Positions 40,090 to 48,104 of a DNA stretch of 52,144 nucleotides are shown one piece after another. A program made the translations under genes and the position numbers. The stretch's first letter is position 1. Each line of letters opens with the position of its first letter. This stretch comes from a virus, in IMG/VR virus record IMGVR_UViG_3300027721_000021, positions 1-52,144 of that record; one strand, given 5' to 3'. The notes beneath the pieces were generated by a model. It did no database searches, was not told where the DNA came from, and was given only the letters and a program-made list of their open reading frames with translations.

Positions 40090-40730
40090 TGATGGCTGTG
40101 ATCATCGTGATCATTGCTTACTTCGCTTTCGCTATCTCAGACGCATTCGCTGCCGGTGAAAATTGGGCAGACCTATCATGGGTTGCGCCAACTCAATCGC
40201 TTACGGGCGAACGCAACGCTCAAGGGCAGTGTATCACTGTTCCAATACCCGCGACGGGACCAGAAGCCCTCGCGGGTTTTCGCATTGTGTACAACACTAG
40301 CCTCGCAGCACTAAATCTCCCGCCGCCAGACCTCGACTGCGGTAAGACGAAGTATCCTGACCCGACCGGCGTGGTCATCAACATCAATGACCCTGCGGCG
40401 CGAGCAGCCCGTATCTCACCCCTGACCAACGGCACATACTACTTCATGATCGCTGCGGTCAATCAAGCCGGTGCCATTAGTTTCTTCACCGGTCCCGGCG
40501 AGAAGACCATCAGCGTCACGACTTCTTTCTCTACTATCGCAGCCCCGGTCTACAACGTGGTCAAGAAGAACAACGGATTCGTTCTGGTTCAGATGGGAAC
40601 CGTTCCACTAAATACTCCATGCGATAAGAATCACAGTACGAATGGACATTATGCCGTTCCTACTTCGCTTGTCGCATGGTCCGGAACGGCACGATCTATC
40701 GTAGTGGTGGCACAATGTACGGAACACTAA
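40053..40730 (+). CDS. Exported or anchored fibronectin III-like protein
   Basis: A 225-residue protein. Residues 11-34 (KLMMAVIIVIIAYFAFAISD) form a membrane anchor or signal peptide with AFAAG as a possible cleavage site. The rest is beta-rich: WVAPTQSLTG, then AGFRIVYNTS, and SPLTNGTYYFMIAAVNQAGA as in fibronectin III folds. Four Cys may form disulphides. It may act at the host surface or as an adhesion protein. The neighbouring gene at 40837 looks like a related domain without anchor. Confidence 0.72.
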   Translation: MSDKRGFDYGKLMMAVIIVIIAYFAFAISDAFAAGENWADLSWVAPTQSLTGERNAQGQCITVPIPATGPEALAGFRIVYNTSLAALNLPPPDLDCGKTKYPDPTGVVININDPAARAARISPLTNGTYYFMIAAVNQAGAISFFTGPGEKTISVTTSFSTIAAPVYNVVKKNNGFVLVQMGTVPLNTPCDKNHSTNGHYAVPTSLVAWSGTARSIVVVAQCTEH

Positions 40731-40852
40731 TCACAATTTCAGTCATCGTATTACTCATTCTGGCAGCTATTTGGTGGAAGCGCAGAAACGGGAAGGGTAA
40801 AGCAGATCCACCTTCACAACTAAAGGAACTAAACACATGGCACGAAACCTAA
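40715..40852 (+). CDS. 45-residue membrane protein
   Basis: ATG 40715 overlaps the end of the FN3-like gene by 16 bases. Residues 5-21 (LITISVIVLLILAAIWW) form a membrane helix, followed by a basic and polar tail (KRRNGKGKAD). It overlaps the next gene by 16 bases. It could tether or export its neighbours, an inference. Confidence 0.65.
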   Translation: MYGTLITISVIVLLILAAIWWKRRNGKGKADPPSQLKELNTWHET

Positions 40853-41142
40853 ACGTCAGTTGGGTACTCCCAACGACCCGCGAAAGCACTAAGCCTCTTG
40901 ACCCTGCGGATATCGCAAGCGTCGAGATTTCCCTGTCCGTAGACAACGTGAACTGGTCACTTTACGACACATTCCCAAAGGAAGTCCTATCCACCGTCAT
41001 TCCAGAACTGGAAATCGGTGAGTGGTTCGTTCAGGGCGTGGTTGTGGACACCGCAGGCAAGCGCAGCAAGCCGAAGGTTGGTTCCAAGGTTGTTCCTGAC
41101 GACACCGCACCGGGAACTTTGGAGTTGACTCTTTCGTTCTGA
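40837..41142 (+). CDS. Fibronectin III-like small protein
   Basis: A 101-residue beta-rich protein: LNVSWVLPTTRESTKPLDPA, then SVEISLSVDNVNWSLYDTF and EWFVQGVVVDTAGKRSKP, the pattern of a single FN3/Ig-like domain. No signal peptide. It may be part of a surface complex with the protein at 40053. A promoter begins at its last codons. Confidence 0.7.
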   Translation: MARNLNVSWVLPTTRESTKPLDPADIASVEISLSVDNVNWSLYDTFPKEVLSTVIPELEIGEWFVQGVVVDTAGKRSKPKVGSKVVPDDTAPGTLELTLSF

Positions 41143-41153
41143 TCATGTATAAT
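41125..41153 (+). promoter_or_regulatory. Strong sigma70-like promoter
   Basis: TTGACT (41125-41130), 17 bases, perfect TATAAT (41148-41153), overlapping the end of the FN3-like gene. It is the closest to consensus of the promoters here and drives the small basic peptide and the glycan island. Confidence 0.85.
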
Positions 41154-41187
41154 GGGGTGGGTGTGCAATGCGCCCACCCCGTTTGTT
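41154..41187 (+). terminator. Hairpin at the start of the glycan-island transcript
   Basis: GGGGTGGG (41154-41161) pairs with CCCACCCC (41173-41180), with one more G-C pair, and GTTTGTT follows. It may end the upstream transcript. Because it begins right after the -10 box, it also lies partly in the leader of the new transcript. Confidence 0.6.
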
Positions 41188-41200
41188 ATGGAGAATCATC

Positions 41201-41290
41201 ATGCCTGCAAAAGTTGGATTGAAGAGAAACGGAAAAGGACGAGCAAAGCTCGGTTCTAAGAAGCGTAAGTCCCGCAACAAAAAGAAGTAA
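41201..41290 (+). CDS. 29-residue highly basic peptide
   Basis: ATG 41201 follows a GGAG site. Of 29 residues, 15 are Lys or Arg (MPAKVGLKRNGKGRAKLG, then KKRKSRNKKK). Nucleic-acid binding is likely but untested. The next gene starts immediately after its stop. It is the first gene after the strong promoter at 41125. Confidence 0.62.
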   Translation: MPAKVGLKRNGKGRAKLGSKKRKSRNKKK

Positions 41291-41824
41291 ATGCTTCCTT
41301 CTCACCGGTATGTCATTGACACCTATCAATGTGTCAAGAAGATAGACCTTTCCCCACTTTTATGTTTTGTGGGTGGAGAGGTCGCTGACCATTTCAAGAA
41401 GTCATATTTTCCGACGCAATATAGGCTCTTGGCTCTGCTTTCGTATGAGTCTAAAAAGTCTATCCTCGACCTCGGAGGAAATATCGGCGCGACTGTCGCA
41501 CTTGCTCACAATACCAAAGGTAAGGTTGTTACGGGCAATAGGACAAATACTCCACTACCAGAGAACGTGGTTTTGGGTGTGGGCGATTGGTGGGATGGAT
41601 TAGCTAATACGGATTTCATTTATCTGTCTACCATCGACGCAAAGACTGCGGAAAAAGTAGATACGCACTTGCGCAAAGTCTCTTTCTGTGGTATCATGGT
41701 GTATGATAACATCCACGCGAATCAGGAAATGGAAGCGTGGTGGGTGACTTTGCCGTTTGAAGATAAGTACGATTTGACAATCATTGGAAATTATTATGGA
41801 ACAGGCTTGGTGAAGTATGAGTAA
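41291..41824 (+). CDS. Class I SAM-dependent methyltransferase-like protein
   Basis: A 177-residue protein with SILDLGGNIGATVALA (57-72), the SAM-binding glycine-rich loop. A later acidic residue in VLGVGDWWDG and an aromatic C-terminus fit a small methyltransferase. It lacks a separate substrate domain. It may modify sugars made by the neighbouring enzymes, an inference from position. It overlaps the next gene by 8 bases. Confidence 0.72.
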   Translation: MLPSHRYVIDTYQCVKKIDLSPLLCFVGGEVADHFKKSYFPTQYRLLALLSYESKKSILDLGGNIGATVALAHNTKGKVVTGNRTNTPLPENVVLGVGDWWDGLANTDFIYLSTIDAKTAEKVDTHLRKVSFCGIMVYDNIHANQEMEAWWVTLPFEDKYDLTIIGNYYGTGLVKYE

Positions 41825-42581
41825 AGTAACTGTGATTACAGCCACGGTAGGCAATCCGTTGCTGCCGCATACCATCCGCTCTATCGCTAATCAGACTCAC
41901 AAAGACGTTCAGCACCTTCTGGTGGTGGATGGTGAAGATCATTGGCAGAAGGTCAGTGATATCGTCTATCAATTAGAACTAGAGAGTGTGGATCTTTCAA
42001 ACCTAGACGTTATCGCCATGCCGTACTCCATTGGCAAAGACCGATGGAACGGACACCGCATCTACGCAGCAGGCGCATTCCAAGCCGAAGGGCAGTTCAT
42101 CATCTATCTGGATGACGACAACTCCCTCGCACCGACACACATCGAAGACTGCCTCAAGGTCATCGAAGCAGGCAACGATTGGGCGTATTCATTCCGCAAC
42201 ATCGTAGACAAGGAGCATAAGTTCCTTTGCCGCGACGATTGCGAGAGCCTTGGCAAGTGGGCATCCGTCATGAGTCCGCAGGACTTCTTCATCGACGTAA
42301 ACTGCTACTTCATTCCGACTGCCATTGCCATCCATCTAGGACCGGCATGGTATCGCAAGTTCCGTGAGCCGGGAATGCCAGAAGTGGATCGCGTCCTCGC
42401 GCACACGCTCATGAACAACAATCTGAAATTCGATACCACTTATGGATACACAGTCAACTACACGGTGGGCAACACGCAGAATTCGGTACAGCCTGAGTTC
42501 TTTGAGCAGGGCAATGCAGAAATGCGCCGCCGCTTCCCCGATGGGCTACCTTGGAAAGTACAGGAGTTACCTCTTGAGTAA
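41817..42581 (+). CDS. Family 2 glycosyltransferase
   Basis: A 254-residue protein with the GT2 start VTVITATVGNPLLPHTIRSI, NQTHKDVQHLLVVDGEDHW, and the metal motif FIIYLDDDNSLAP (about 98-110, DXD). A conserved segment near HIEDCLKVIEAGNDWA follows. The protein probably transfers a sugar from a nucleotide-sugar donor to a glycan or protein. It is the first clear glycosyltransferase of the island. Confidence 0.88.
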   Translation: MSKVTVITATVGNPLLPHTIRSIANQTHKDVQHLLVVDGEDHWQKVSDIVYQLELESVDLSNLDVIAMPYSIGKDRWNGHRIYAAGAFQAEGQFIIYLDDDNSLAPTHIEDCLKVIEAGNDWAYSFRNIVDKEHKFLCRDDCESLGKWASVMSPQDFFIDVNCYFIPTAIAIHLGPAWYRKFREPGMPEVDRVLAHTLMNNNLKFDTTYGYTVNYTVGNTQNSVQPEFFEQGNAEMRRRFPDGLPWKVQELPLE

Positions 42582-43221
42582 TCGGTACATTGAACGAGTC
42601 GAAAAGGCTCTAGAAGCCGCTAATACCGGCACCACCAAACTGACCGATGCCGAGTTCGCTCTTGAGGGAATGTCTTCCCGCAAGAACCGTATCCTTATGA
42701 ACGAATTGGTAAAGGACGGCGACAGATACCTTGAGATTGGTGTGTGGCGAGGATCTACCTTTGTCGCAGCCCTCCATGGAAACAAGCCCGAATACGCAGT
42801 CGCAATCGACAACTTCTCACAGTTCGATAATGATGGGAAGAACTCCGAAAGGTTCAAGCGAGTGACGACCGAGAGGAACATCACCGACTTCACCCTACTG
42901 AATGCCGACTGTTTCAACGTCCCACCGAACCTAGAGAACTTGTTGTTAGGGCAAAACTTCAACGTCTACTTCTATGATGGTGGACACACAGAGCGGGATC
43001 AGTATCTCGCCCTTACCTATTACTACCCTACTCTGGCTGATCAATTCATCTTCATCGTAGATGATTGGAATTGGGAGCCGTCGAGGGTTGGAACCCGCCG
43101 TGCGATTGCCGACCTAAGCTTGAAGATTCACAAGGAATGGGAACTCTTCAACGAAGGTGGCGGCAACAAGGAACACTGGTGGAATGGACTTTACCTAGCA
43201 GTATGTGAGAAAGCAAAATGA
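42574..43221 (+). CDS. SAM-dependent methyltransferase (Methyltransf_24-like)
   Basis: A 215-residue protein using a TTG start preceded by ACAGGAG, overlapping the glycosyltransferase end by 8 bases. It has YLEIGVWRGSTFVAALHG (50-67), the SAM-binding loop, AIDNFSQFD, and the YDGGHTERDQ and VDDWNWEPSR motifs of this sugar-methyltransferase group. It probably methylates a sugar of the product made by its neighbours. Confidence 0.85.
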   Translation: MSNRYIERVEKALEAANTGTTKLTDAEFALEGMSSRKNRILMNELVKDGDRYLEIGVWRGSTFVAALHGNKPEYAVAIDNFSQFDNDGKNSERFKRVTTERNITDFTLLNADCFNVPPNLENLLLGQNFNVYFYDGGHTERDQYLALTYYYPTLADQFIFIVDDWNWEPSRVGTRRAIADLSLKIHKEWELFNEGGGNKEHWWNGLYLAVCEKAK

Positions 43222-43931
43222 ACCCATGTATCGTATCATTCTTCATGAACAACATCGACATGAAGACCGTAGGACTCCAACGCTCAGTGGTGGAGAAGTT
43301 CAATCGCAGTGGCGTGAAGCACTACCAGATTCAGGTAGATCTTCCGCACGGTGTTGCGATGGATTACTTTTGGGCATTGAACGGTTCATCCGTCGAGGCA
43401 TTTGAAGGTAAGATCGAACAGCAGATGGAACATGATGCCGTCCTCTTCCTTGACATTGACGCAATCCCGGTCATGGATCGTTCCATCGACACTTATCTGG
43501 CTTACGCTTATGAGGGACACCTCGCAGGCAACGCGCAAAGTTCTAATCACATTGGCGATGGGCAGCACATGTTTGCCGCGCCGAGTGCCGTCGCTATCTC
43601 TAAGGAGACTTACGACAAGATTGGAAGACCTTCCGCATACGAAAACCCTAATTCAGATGTAGGTGAAGAGTGGACTCGCGCTGCCCGAATTCACAAGGTT
43701 CCGGTTGACTTAGCCCTGCCAGTGTGCTACAATGAACCACCAGTTAGATATGATTGGGAACCAAAGGACGCGCCGCCTTACTGGACTCTCGCAAAGGGAT
43801 TCCCCAACTACGGACAAGGCACAACCTTCGGGGATTCAATCGGAAATCTCTTCTACCACCAGTTCCAAATTCGGATGCCGGGAGTCGAAGAGAAGTTCTG
43901 GAAGAAGTGTGAGAAGTTTTTAACGGAGTGA
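43218..43931 (+). CDS. Glycosyltransferase-like protein
   Basis: A 237-residue protein (237 aa from ATG 43218, overlapping the methyltransferase stop by 4 bases). The motif VLFLDIDAIPVMDRSIDTYL (around 74-93) is a DXD-like site, and MFAAPSAVAISKETYDKIGR follows. It resembles small glycosyltransferases but is not a standard family I recognise. It probably completes the sugar chain or acts on a rare donor. Confidence 0.68.
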   Translation: MNPCIVSFFMNNIDMKTVGLQRSVVEKFNRSGVKHYQIQVDLPHGVAMDYFWALNGSSVEAFEGKIEQQMEHDAVLFLDIDAIPVMDRSIDTYLAYAYEGHLAGNAQSSNHIGDGQHMFAAPSAVAISKETYDKIGRPSAYENPNSDVGEEWTRAARIHKVPVDLALPVCYNEPPVRYDWEPKDAPPYWTLAKGFPNYGQGTTFGDSIGNLFYHQFQIRMPGVEEKFWKKCEKFLTE

Positions 43932-43933
43932 TA

Positions 43934-44128
43934 ATGTCTAAGAATAGTGACTTTTTCAAGACCTCGGCAAAGGTGCCGCGAGTCCCGCAGTACCTCAAGA
44001 AGATGCTTGCCCTGAATGGCGGCACTCCTGAGATTCGCCGCCTGTTCGCGCAGGCGCACCTTGCCCACGTTACTCACAAGCTCAAGCGCGGCAACGAAGA
44101 CGCGGTTGACACCACTGAGGCAGAGTGA
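43934..44128 (+). CDS. Small basic protein in the glycan island
   Basis: A 64-residue basic protein (FFKTSAKVPRVPQYLKKMLA, then LFAQAHLAHVTHKLKRG). ATG 43934 follows ACGGAG. Its acidic C-terminal tail overlaps the next gene by one base. Function unknown. Confidence 0.65.
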   Translation: MSKNSDFFKTSAKVPRVPQYLKKMLALNGGTPEIRRLFAQAHLAHVTHKLKRGNEDAVDTTEAE

Positions 44129-44400
44129 TGGAATCCAATCCAACAAAGTTCGAAATCGTCAATGACGCAGGACCGGTCATCAAGGTTGTCGGTGAGACTG
44201 GCGAAGTCTCCAACCTGACCGAAGAAGTTGTGAATCCACGGTACAAGCACGTTGGCGAGTACAACAAGTCCACACATCCGAACTACAAACCGTCGCCAAT
44301 CTTTCGCGACATGAAGTGGCTGTTGGCTTACGACAAGCAGGCTGCGAAGTACCCGAAGCGTTTCAAGCCTCGCAATGCTACAGCACTGGCGCACAACTAA
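44128..44400 (+). CDS. Small hypothetical protein in the glycan island
   Basis: A 90-residue protein (GPVIKVVGETGEVSNLTEEV, then PSPIFRDMKWLLAYDKQAAK). No family is recognised. It overlaps the radical SAM gene by 26 bases, which suggests coupled translation and perhaps a joint function, as a substrate peptide or partner of the radical SAM enzyme. Confidence 0.65.
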   Translation: MESNPTKFEIVNDAGPVIKVVGETGEVSNLTEEVVNPRYKHVGEYNKSTHPNYKPSPIFRDMKWLLAYDKQAAKYPKRFKPRNATALAHN

Positions 44401-45214
44401 CTATCCGACGTTAGAAATCACAACCAACATTGCAGCGAAAGGCTGCGTGGTGGATTGTGCTTTCTGTCCACAACGGACGCTTGAGAAGTCCTATCAGAGT
44501 GACGTTCGCGTACTCTCATTGGATGACTACAAACGTCTGGTGGACAAGGTGCCGAAGGAAGTTCGCATCACGTTCGCGGGATTCACAGAACCGTTCCTGA
44601 ACAAGCATTGCACCGACATGGTGCTGTATGCTCATGAGCAGGGTCACACGGTTTCCGTGTTCACTACCGGCGTGGGCATGAAGCCCGATGACGTATACCG
44701 TCTTGCGCATGTTCCATACGCAGGCAATCCCAACGGCGGATTCTGTCTACACCTTCCCGACAACGAGGGTATAGCGAACCATCCGGTGAACTACAACTAC
44801 ATCCGCGTGGTAGAAGCATTCCACGATCTACAACGTCAGATCAAGAACTTCTACGTTATGTGCATGAGTGAGAACGTTCACGAATCCGTCAGCCACTACT
44901 TTCCGCGAGCATCCGTGCCGCAGTTCTGGAATCGTGCCGGGAATCTCACAAAGGAACTCCACACAAAGCCACCGGAAGTCCAGAGGCGCACGCTTCATGC
45001 GGCTGTCAAGGACAAGCCACAGACTTGCGGTTGCGTCGAAGGACTCTACCATAACGTACTCCTGCCGAACGGTGACGTATCACTGTGCTGCATGGACTAC
45101 TCACTAGAGAACATTCTCGGCAACCTGTACGAGCAATCGTTTGATGACGTTGTACCAAAGTACAAGTCTTGTTTTGATATTTGCCGCCGTTGCGAAAACG
45201 GCATTGACCCATAA
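44375..45214 (+). CDS. Radical SAM/SPASM protein
   Basis: A 279-residue protein with the radical SAM cluster CVVDCAFCPQ (Cys24, Cys28, Cys31) and the SAM-contact region VRITFAGFTEPFLN. A C-terminal Cys set (Cys218, Cys220, Cys238, Cys239, Cys266, Cys270, Cys273), with LPNGDVSLCCMDYSLENILG between, is a SPASM auxiliary-cluster domain. Such enzymes modify peptides or sugars by radical chemistry. In this island it may alter a sugar or the neighbouring small protein at 44128. Well supported as a family; substrate unknown. Confidence 0.88.
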   Translation: MLQHWRTTNYPTLEITTNIAAKGCVVDCAFCPQRTLEKSYQSDVRVLSLDDYKRLVDKVPKEVRITFAGFTEPFLNKHCTDMVLYAHEQGHTVSVFTTGVGMKPDDVYRLAHVPYAGNPNGGFCLHLPDNEGIANHPVNYNYIRVVEAFHDLQRQIKNFYVMCMSENVHESVSHYFPRASVPQFWNRAGNLTKELHTKPPEVQRRTLHAAVKDKPQTCGCVEGLYHNVLLPNGDVSLCCMDYSLENILGNLYEQSFDDVVPKYKSCFDICRRCENGIDP

Positions 45215-45226
45215 GAGGATATGACC

Positions 45227-45544
45227 ATGACAGTGAAAGCAGTGAAATTGATTAGTGGCGAGGAACTCGTCGGTGAAGTTGTTCATGAGGAACGTGGCAA
45301 TGACGGTTTCATTGAGGAAATCTCCCTCAAGAACGTAATGCTAATTCTGATTCAGCGTGATCAGCAGGGCAACCTCGGCGTTGGCTTTGTGCCGTTCGCA
45401 CCGTATCTCGGCAAGAACACCACCTTCGACTTTAAGCACGATAAGCTCTTTTTCGTGAAAGAGGTTGACGATCAGATGGCAAACCAGTATAATAGTATCT
45501 TCGGTGGCATCGTAACTCCACCTAAGAGCATTCTGCTAGGCTAA
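45227..45544 (+). CDS. LSm-like small conserved phage protein
   Basis: A 105-residue protein. ATG 45227 is preferred over 45221 because AGAGG lies at proper distance. VKAVKLISGEELVGEVVHEE at the N-terminus, then KNVMLILIQRD and NLGVGFVPFAPYLGKNTTFD, and a final NQYNSIFGGIVTPPK are the conserved pattern of a family widespread in T4-like cyanophages. The gene at 13001 is a paralogue. An Sm-like barrel is the likely fold; function unknown. Confidence 0.75.
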   Translation: MTVKAVKLISGEELVGEVVHEERGNDGFIEEISLKNVMLILIQRDQQGNLGVGFVPFAPYLGKNTTFDFKHDKLFFVKEVDDQMANQYNSIFGGIVTPPKSILLG

Positions 45545-45554
45545 TGGTGATTAC

Positions 45555-48104
45555 TTGGACTTCTACACTAATGTCCGTCAATACGGCAAGTACATACTCT
45601 ATCGCGGCGTGGAGAACGGGAAGAAGGTTGCCCGTCGCGTAGAGTATCGCCCGACGTTCTTCGTTCCTTCGAAGAAGAAGTCCAAATACAAGACACTGGA
45701 TGGTCACTATGTCGAACCCATCGAACCGGGAAACATCAACGATGCACGCGACTTCCTTGAGCGATATAGCGGTGTTGAAACTTTCCCCATCTATGGTAAT
45801 AATCGCTACGAGTATACCTTCATTGCGGACGCTCATTCCGACGATGTACTTTGGGACGCAAAGTACCTTACTATTGCGTACATCGACATAGAGGTTGGCT
45901 CTGACAACGGGTTCCCCGAACCTCGCGAAGCCAACGAACCTGTCACCGCAATCACAATCCTGATCGACGGCAAGTACACCACCTTCGGCTGTGGTGACTA
46001 TACGCCGCATCGTGAAGACGTTACGTACATCAAGTGCCGTGACGAGATTGAGCTACTGCGCAAGTTCCTTGGGCATTGGTCTTGCAACTATCCTGATATC
46101 GTCACCGGTTGGAACGTCAAGTTCTTCGATATCCCATACCTGATCAACCGTATGCTTCGCGTCCTAGATGACGGTGAGGCTAATCTCATTTCGCCTTGGA
46201 AGAAGTTCCGCGAGAAGAACACGATGATCAAGGACCGCGAGCAGCAGTCCTACATGGTCTTCGGTATTGCCATCCTCGACTACATGGAGTTGTACAAGAA
46301 ATACTCTCCGGTAGCTTCGCAGGAATCCTATGCGTTGAACCATATCGCAGGCGTGGAGCTAGGGCGCAAGAAACTCGACTACTCCGAGTACGAGAGCCTG
46401 TACGACCTGTACAAGCGCGACCATCAGAAGTTCATTGAGTACAACATTCTCGACACCGAACTGGTGTACGAGATTGAAGTCAACGGTATCAAGTCGAGCA
46501 AGCTGCTTGAGTTGGCTCTTACTCTGGCTTACGACAACAAGTGCAACTACGAAGACGTATTCCAACAGGTCCGCATGTGGGACTCTATCATCTTCAATCA
46601 CTTGAAGAAGAAGAACATCGTCATCCCGATGCAGAAGTTGGGCAAGAAAGACGACCAGTATGCCGGTGCGCATGTCAAGGAACCCAAGCCGGGACTCTAC
46701 AATTGGGTAGTGTCGTTCGACTTGAACTCCCTGTATCCACACTTGATCATGCAGTACAACCTGTCGCCTGAGACTCTAATCAAGGTGGACGATTACACCG
46801 ACGAAATGCGTGCGGTGCGCCCATCCGTATCCGTTGACTCTCTCTTGAACAGGGAACCAGACCTGTCGTTCCTCAAGGGTACGAAGGTCACGGTCACTCC
46901 TAATCAGCAGTTCTTCTACACCGGCAAGCGTGGCTTCCTCGGTGAGATTATGGACGACATGTACAAGGGACGTTCCCGCTACAAGAAGATGGCAATCGAA
47001 GCCAAGAAAAAGCTTGAGACTGTGAAAGAGGATCCGAATCAGTATGCGTATGTTCAGCGTGAAGTGGCTCGTTACAACAATCTACAGATGGCTAAGAAGG
47101 TTTCGCTCAACTCAGCCTACGGTGCAATCGGAAACCAATACTTCCGATTCTTTGATATTAGAATTGCCGAAGCTATCACACTTGGAGGTCAGTTATCTTA
47201 CAAGTGGATTGAGCAGCACATCAATGCCTACCTTAACAAGCTCGTCGGCACCGAAGGTGTGGACTACGTAATCGCGGGTGACACCGACTCCATGTATCTC
47301 AACCTTGAGGCACTGGTGCAGAAGTTCATCAAGAACACTTCTGACAAGCACAAGGTCATCGACTTGCTCGACAAGATCTGCGAAGAGAAGATTCAGCCGT
47401 TCATCGACAAGACCTATCAGGAACTCGCAGACTACACTAATGCCTATGAGCAGAAGATGCAGATGAAGCGCGAGTCCCTGTGTGACCGTGCAATCTGGAA
47501 GGCTAAGAAGCATTACATCCTCAACGTCTACGACGAGGAAGGTGTGAAGTACAAGGAACCGAAGGTCAAGACCGTTGGCATTGAAACCAACAAGACCTCC
47601 GCGTATCCTGCGGCAACCCGCGCAGCAATGCGTGAGTGCATCAAGGTCATTCTGGACAAGGACGAGGCTGCGGCAATTCAGTTCATCGAAGACTTCCGTG
47701 TGAAGTTCCGAACACTGCCGATTGAGGATATCGCGTTCCCGCGTGGTGTCAACGGTATCGAAAAGAATGCGTCTGAGGCTGACATGTGGATCAAGGGTAC
47801 GCCGATGCACACGAAGGCGGCAATTCTCTACAACCATATCCTGCGCGAGAAGAAACTCACTAAGAGATATCAGAGCATCAAGGACGGCGAAAAGATCAAG
47901 TTCGTTCACTTGAAGCTGCCTAATCCTTATCGCAATAACACAATCGGATTCATCAATCGTCTGCCGAAGGAATTCGAATTAGAGGAATACATCGACTACG
48001 ACGAGCAGTTCGATGGCACCTTCCTTGAGCCGATGCGCGGCATCCTAAGTGTAATTGGTTGGAAAGCGGAAGAGGTATCTTCCCTTGAATCGTTCTTTAC
48101 TTGA
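45555..48104 (+). CDS. gp43: DNA polymerase gp43
   Basis: Family B replicative polymerase with 3'-5' exonuclease. It has 849 residues (T4 gp43 has 898). Exo I is IDIEVGS (about 112-118), Exo II GWNVKFFD, Exo III YNILDTELVYE. Polymerase motif A is SFDLNSLYPHL (near 390), B KVSLNSAYGAIGN, and C AGDTDSMYL. The end SSLESFFT matches the T4 clamp-binding tail ASLDFLFG. The start is TTG 45555; an in-frame TAG at 45537 rules out more upstream codons and no in-frame ATG lies before conserved sequence (DFYTNV). Confidence 0.95.
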   Translation: MDFYTNVRQYGKYILYRGVENGKKVARRVEYRPTFFVPSKKKSKYKTLDGHYVEPIEPGNINDARDFLERYSGVETFPIYGNNRYEYTFIADAHSDDVLWDAKYLTIAYIDIEVGSDNGFPEPREANEPVTAITILIDGKYTTFGCGDYTPHREDVTYIKCRDEIELLRKFLGHWSCNYPDIVTGWNVKFFDIPYLINRMLRVLDDGEANLISPWKKFREKNTMIKDREQQSYMVFGIAILDYMELYKKYSPVASQESYALNHIAGVELGRKKLDYSEYESLYDLYKRDHQKFIEYNILDTELVYEIEVNGIKSSKLLELALTLAYDNKCNYEDVFQQVRMWDSIIFNHLKKKNIVIPMQKLGKKDDQYAGAHVKEPKPGLYNWVVSFDLNSLYPHLIMQYNLSPETLIKVDDYTDEMRAVRPSVSVDSLLNREPDLSFLKGTKVTVTPNQQFFYTGKRGFLGEIMDDMYKGRSRYKKMAIEAKKKLETVKEDPNQYAYVQREVARYNNLQMAKKVSLNSAYGAIGNQYFRFFDIRIAEAITLGGQLSYKWIEQHINAYLNKLVGTEGVDYVIAGDTDSMYLNLEALVQKFIKNTSDKHKVIDLLDKICEEKIQPFIDKTYQELADYTNAYEQKMQMKRESLCDRAIWKAKKHYILNVYDEEGVKYKEPKVKTVGIETNKTSAYPAATRAAMRECIKVILDKDEAAAIQFIEDFRVKFRTLPIEDIAFPRGVNGIEKNASEADMWIKGTPMHTKAAILYNHILREKKLTKRYQSIKDGEKIKFVHLKLPNPYRNNTIGFINRLPKEFELEEYIDYDEQFDGTFLEPMRGILSVIGWKAEEVSSLESFFT

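Noticed and set aside
40607-40614. ACTAAATA inside the FN3-like gene
   Set aside because: No gene begins at the usual distance; the next start at 40715 is about 100 bases away.
45544-45554. ATG at 45544 as the gp43 start
   Set aside because: It is in a different frame from the polymerase, so it cannot be the start.
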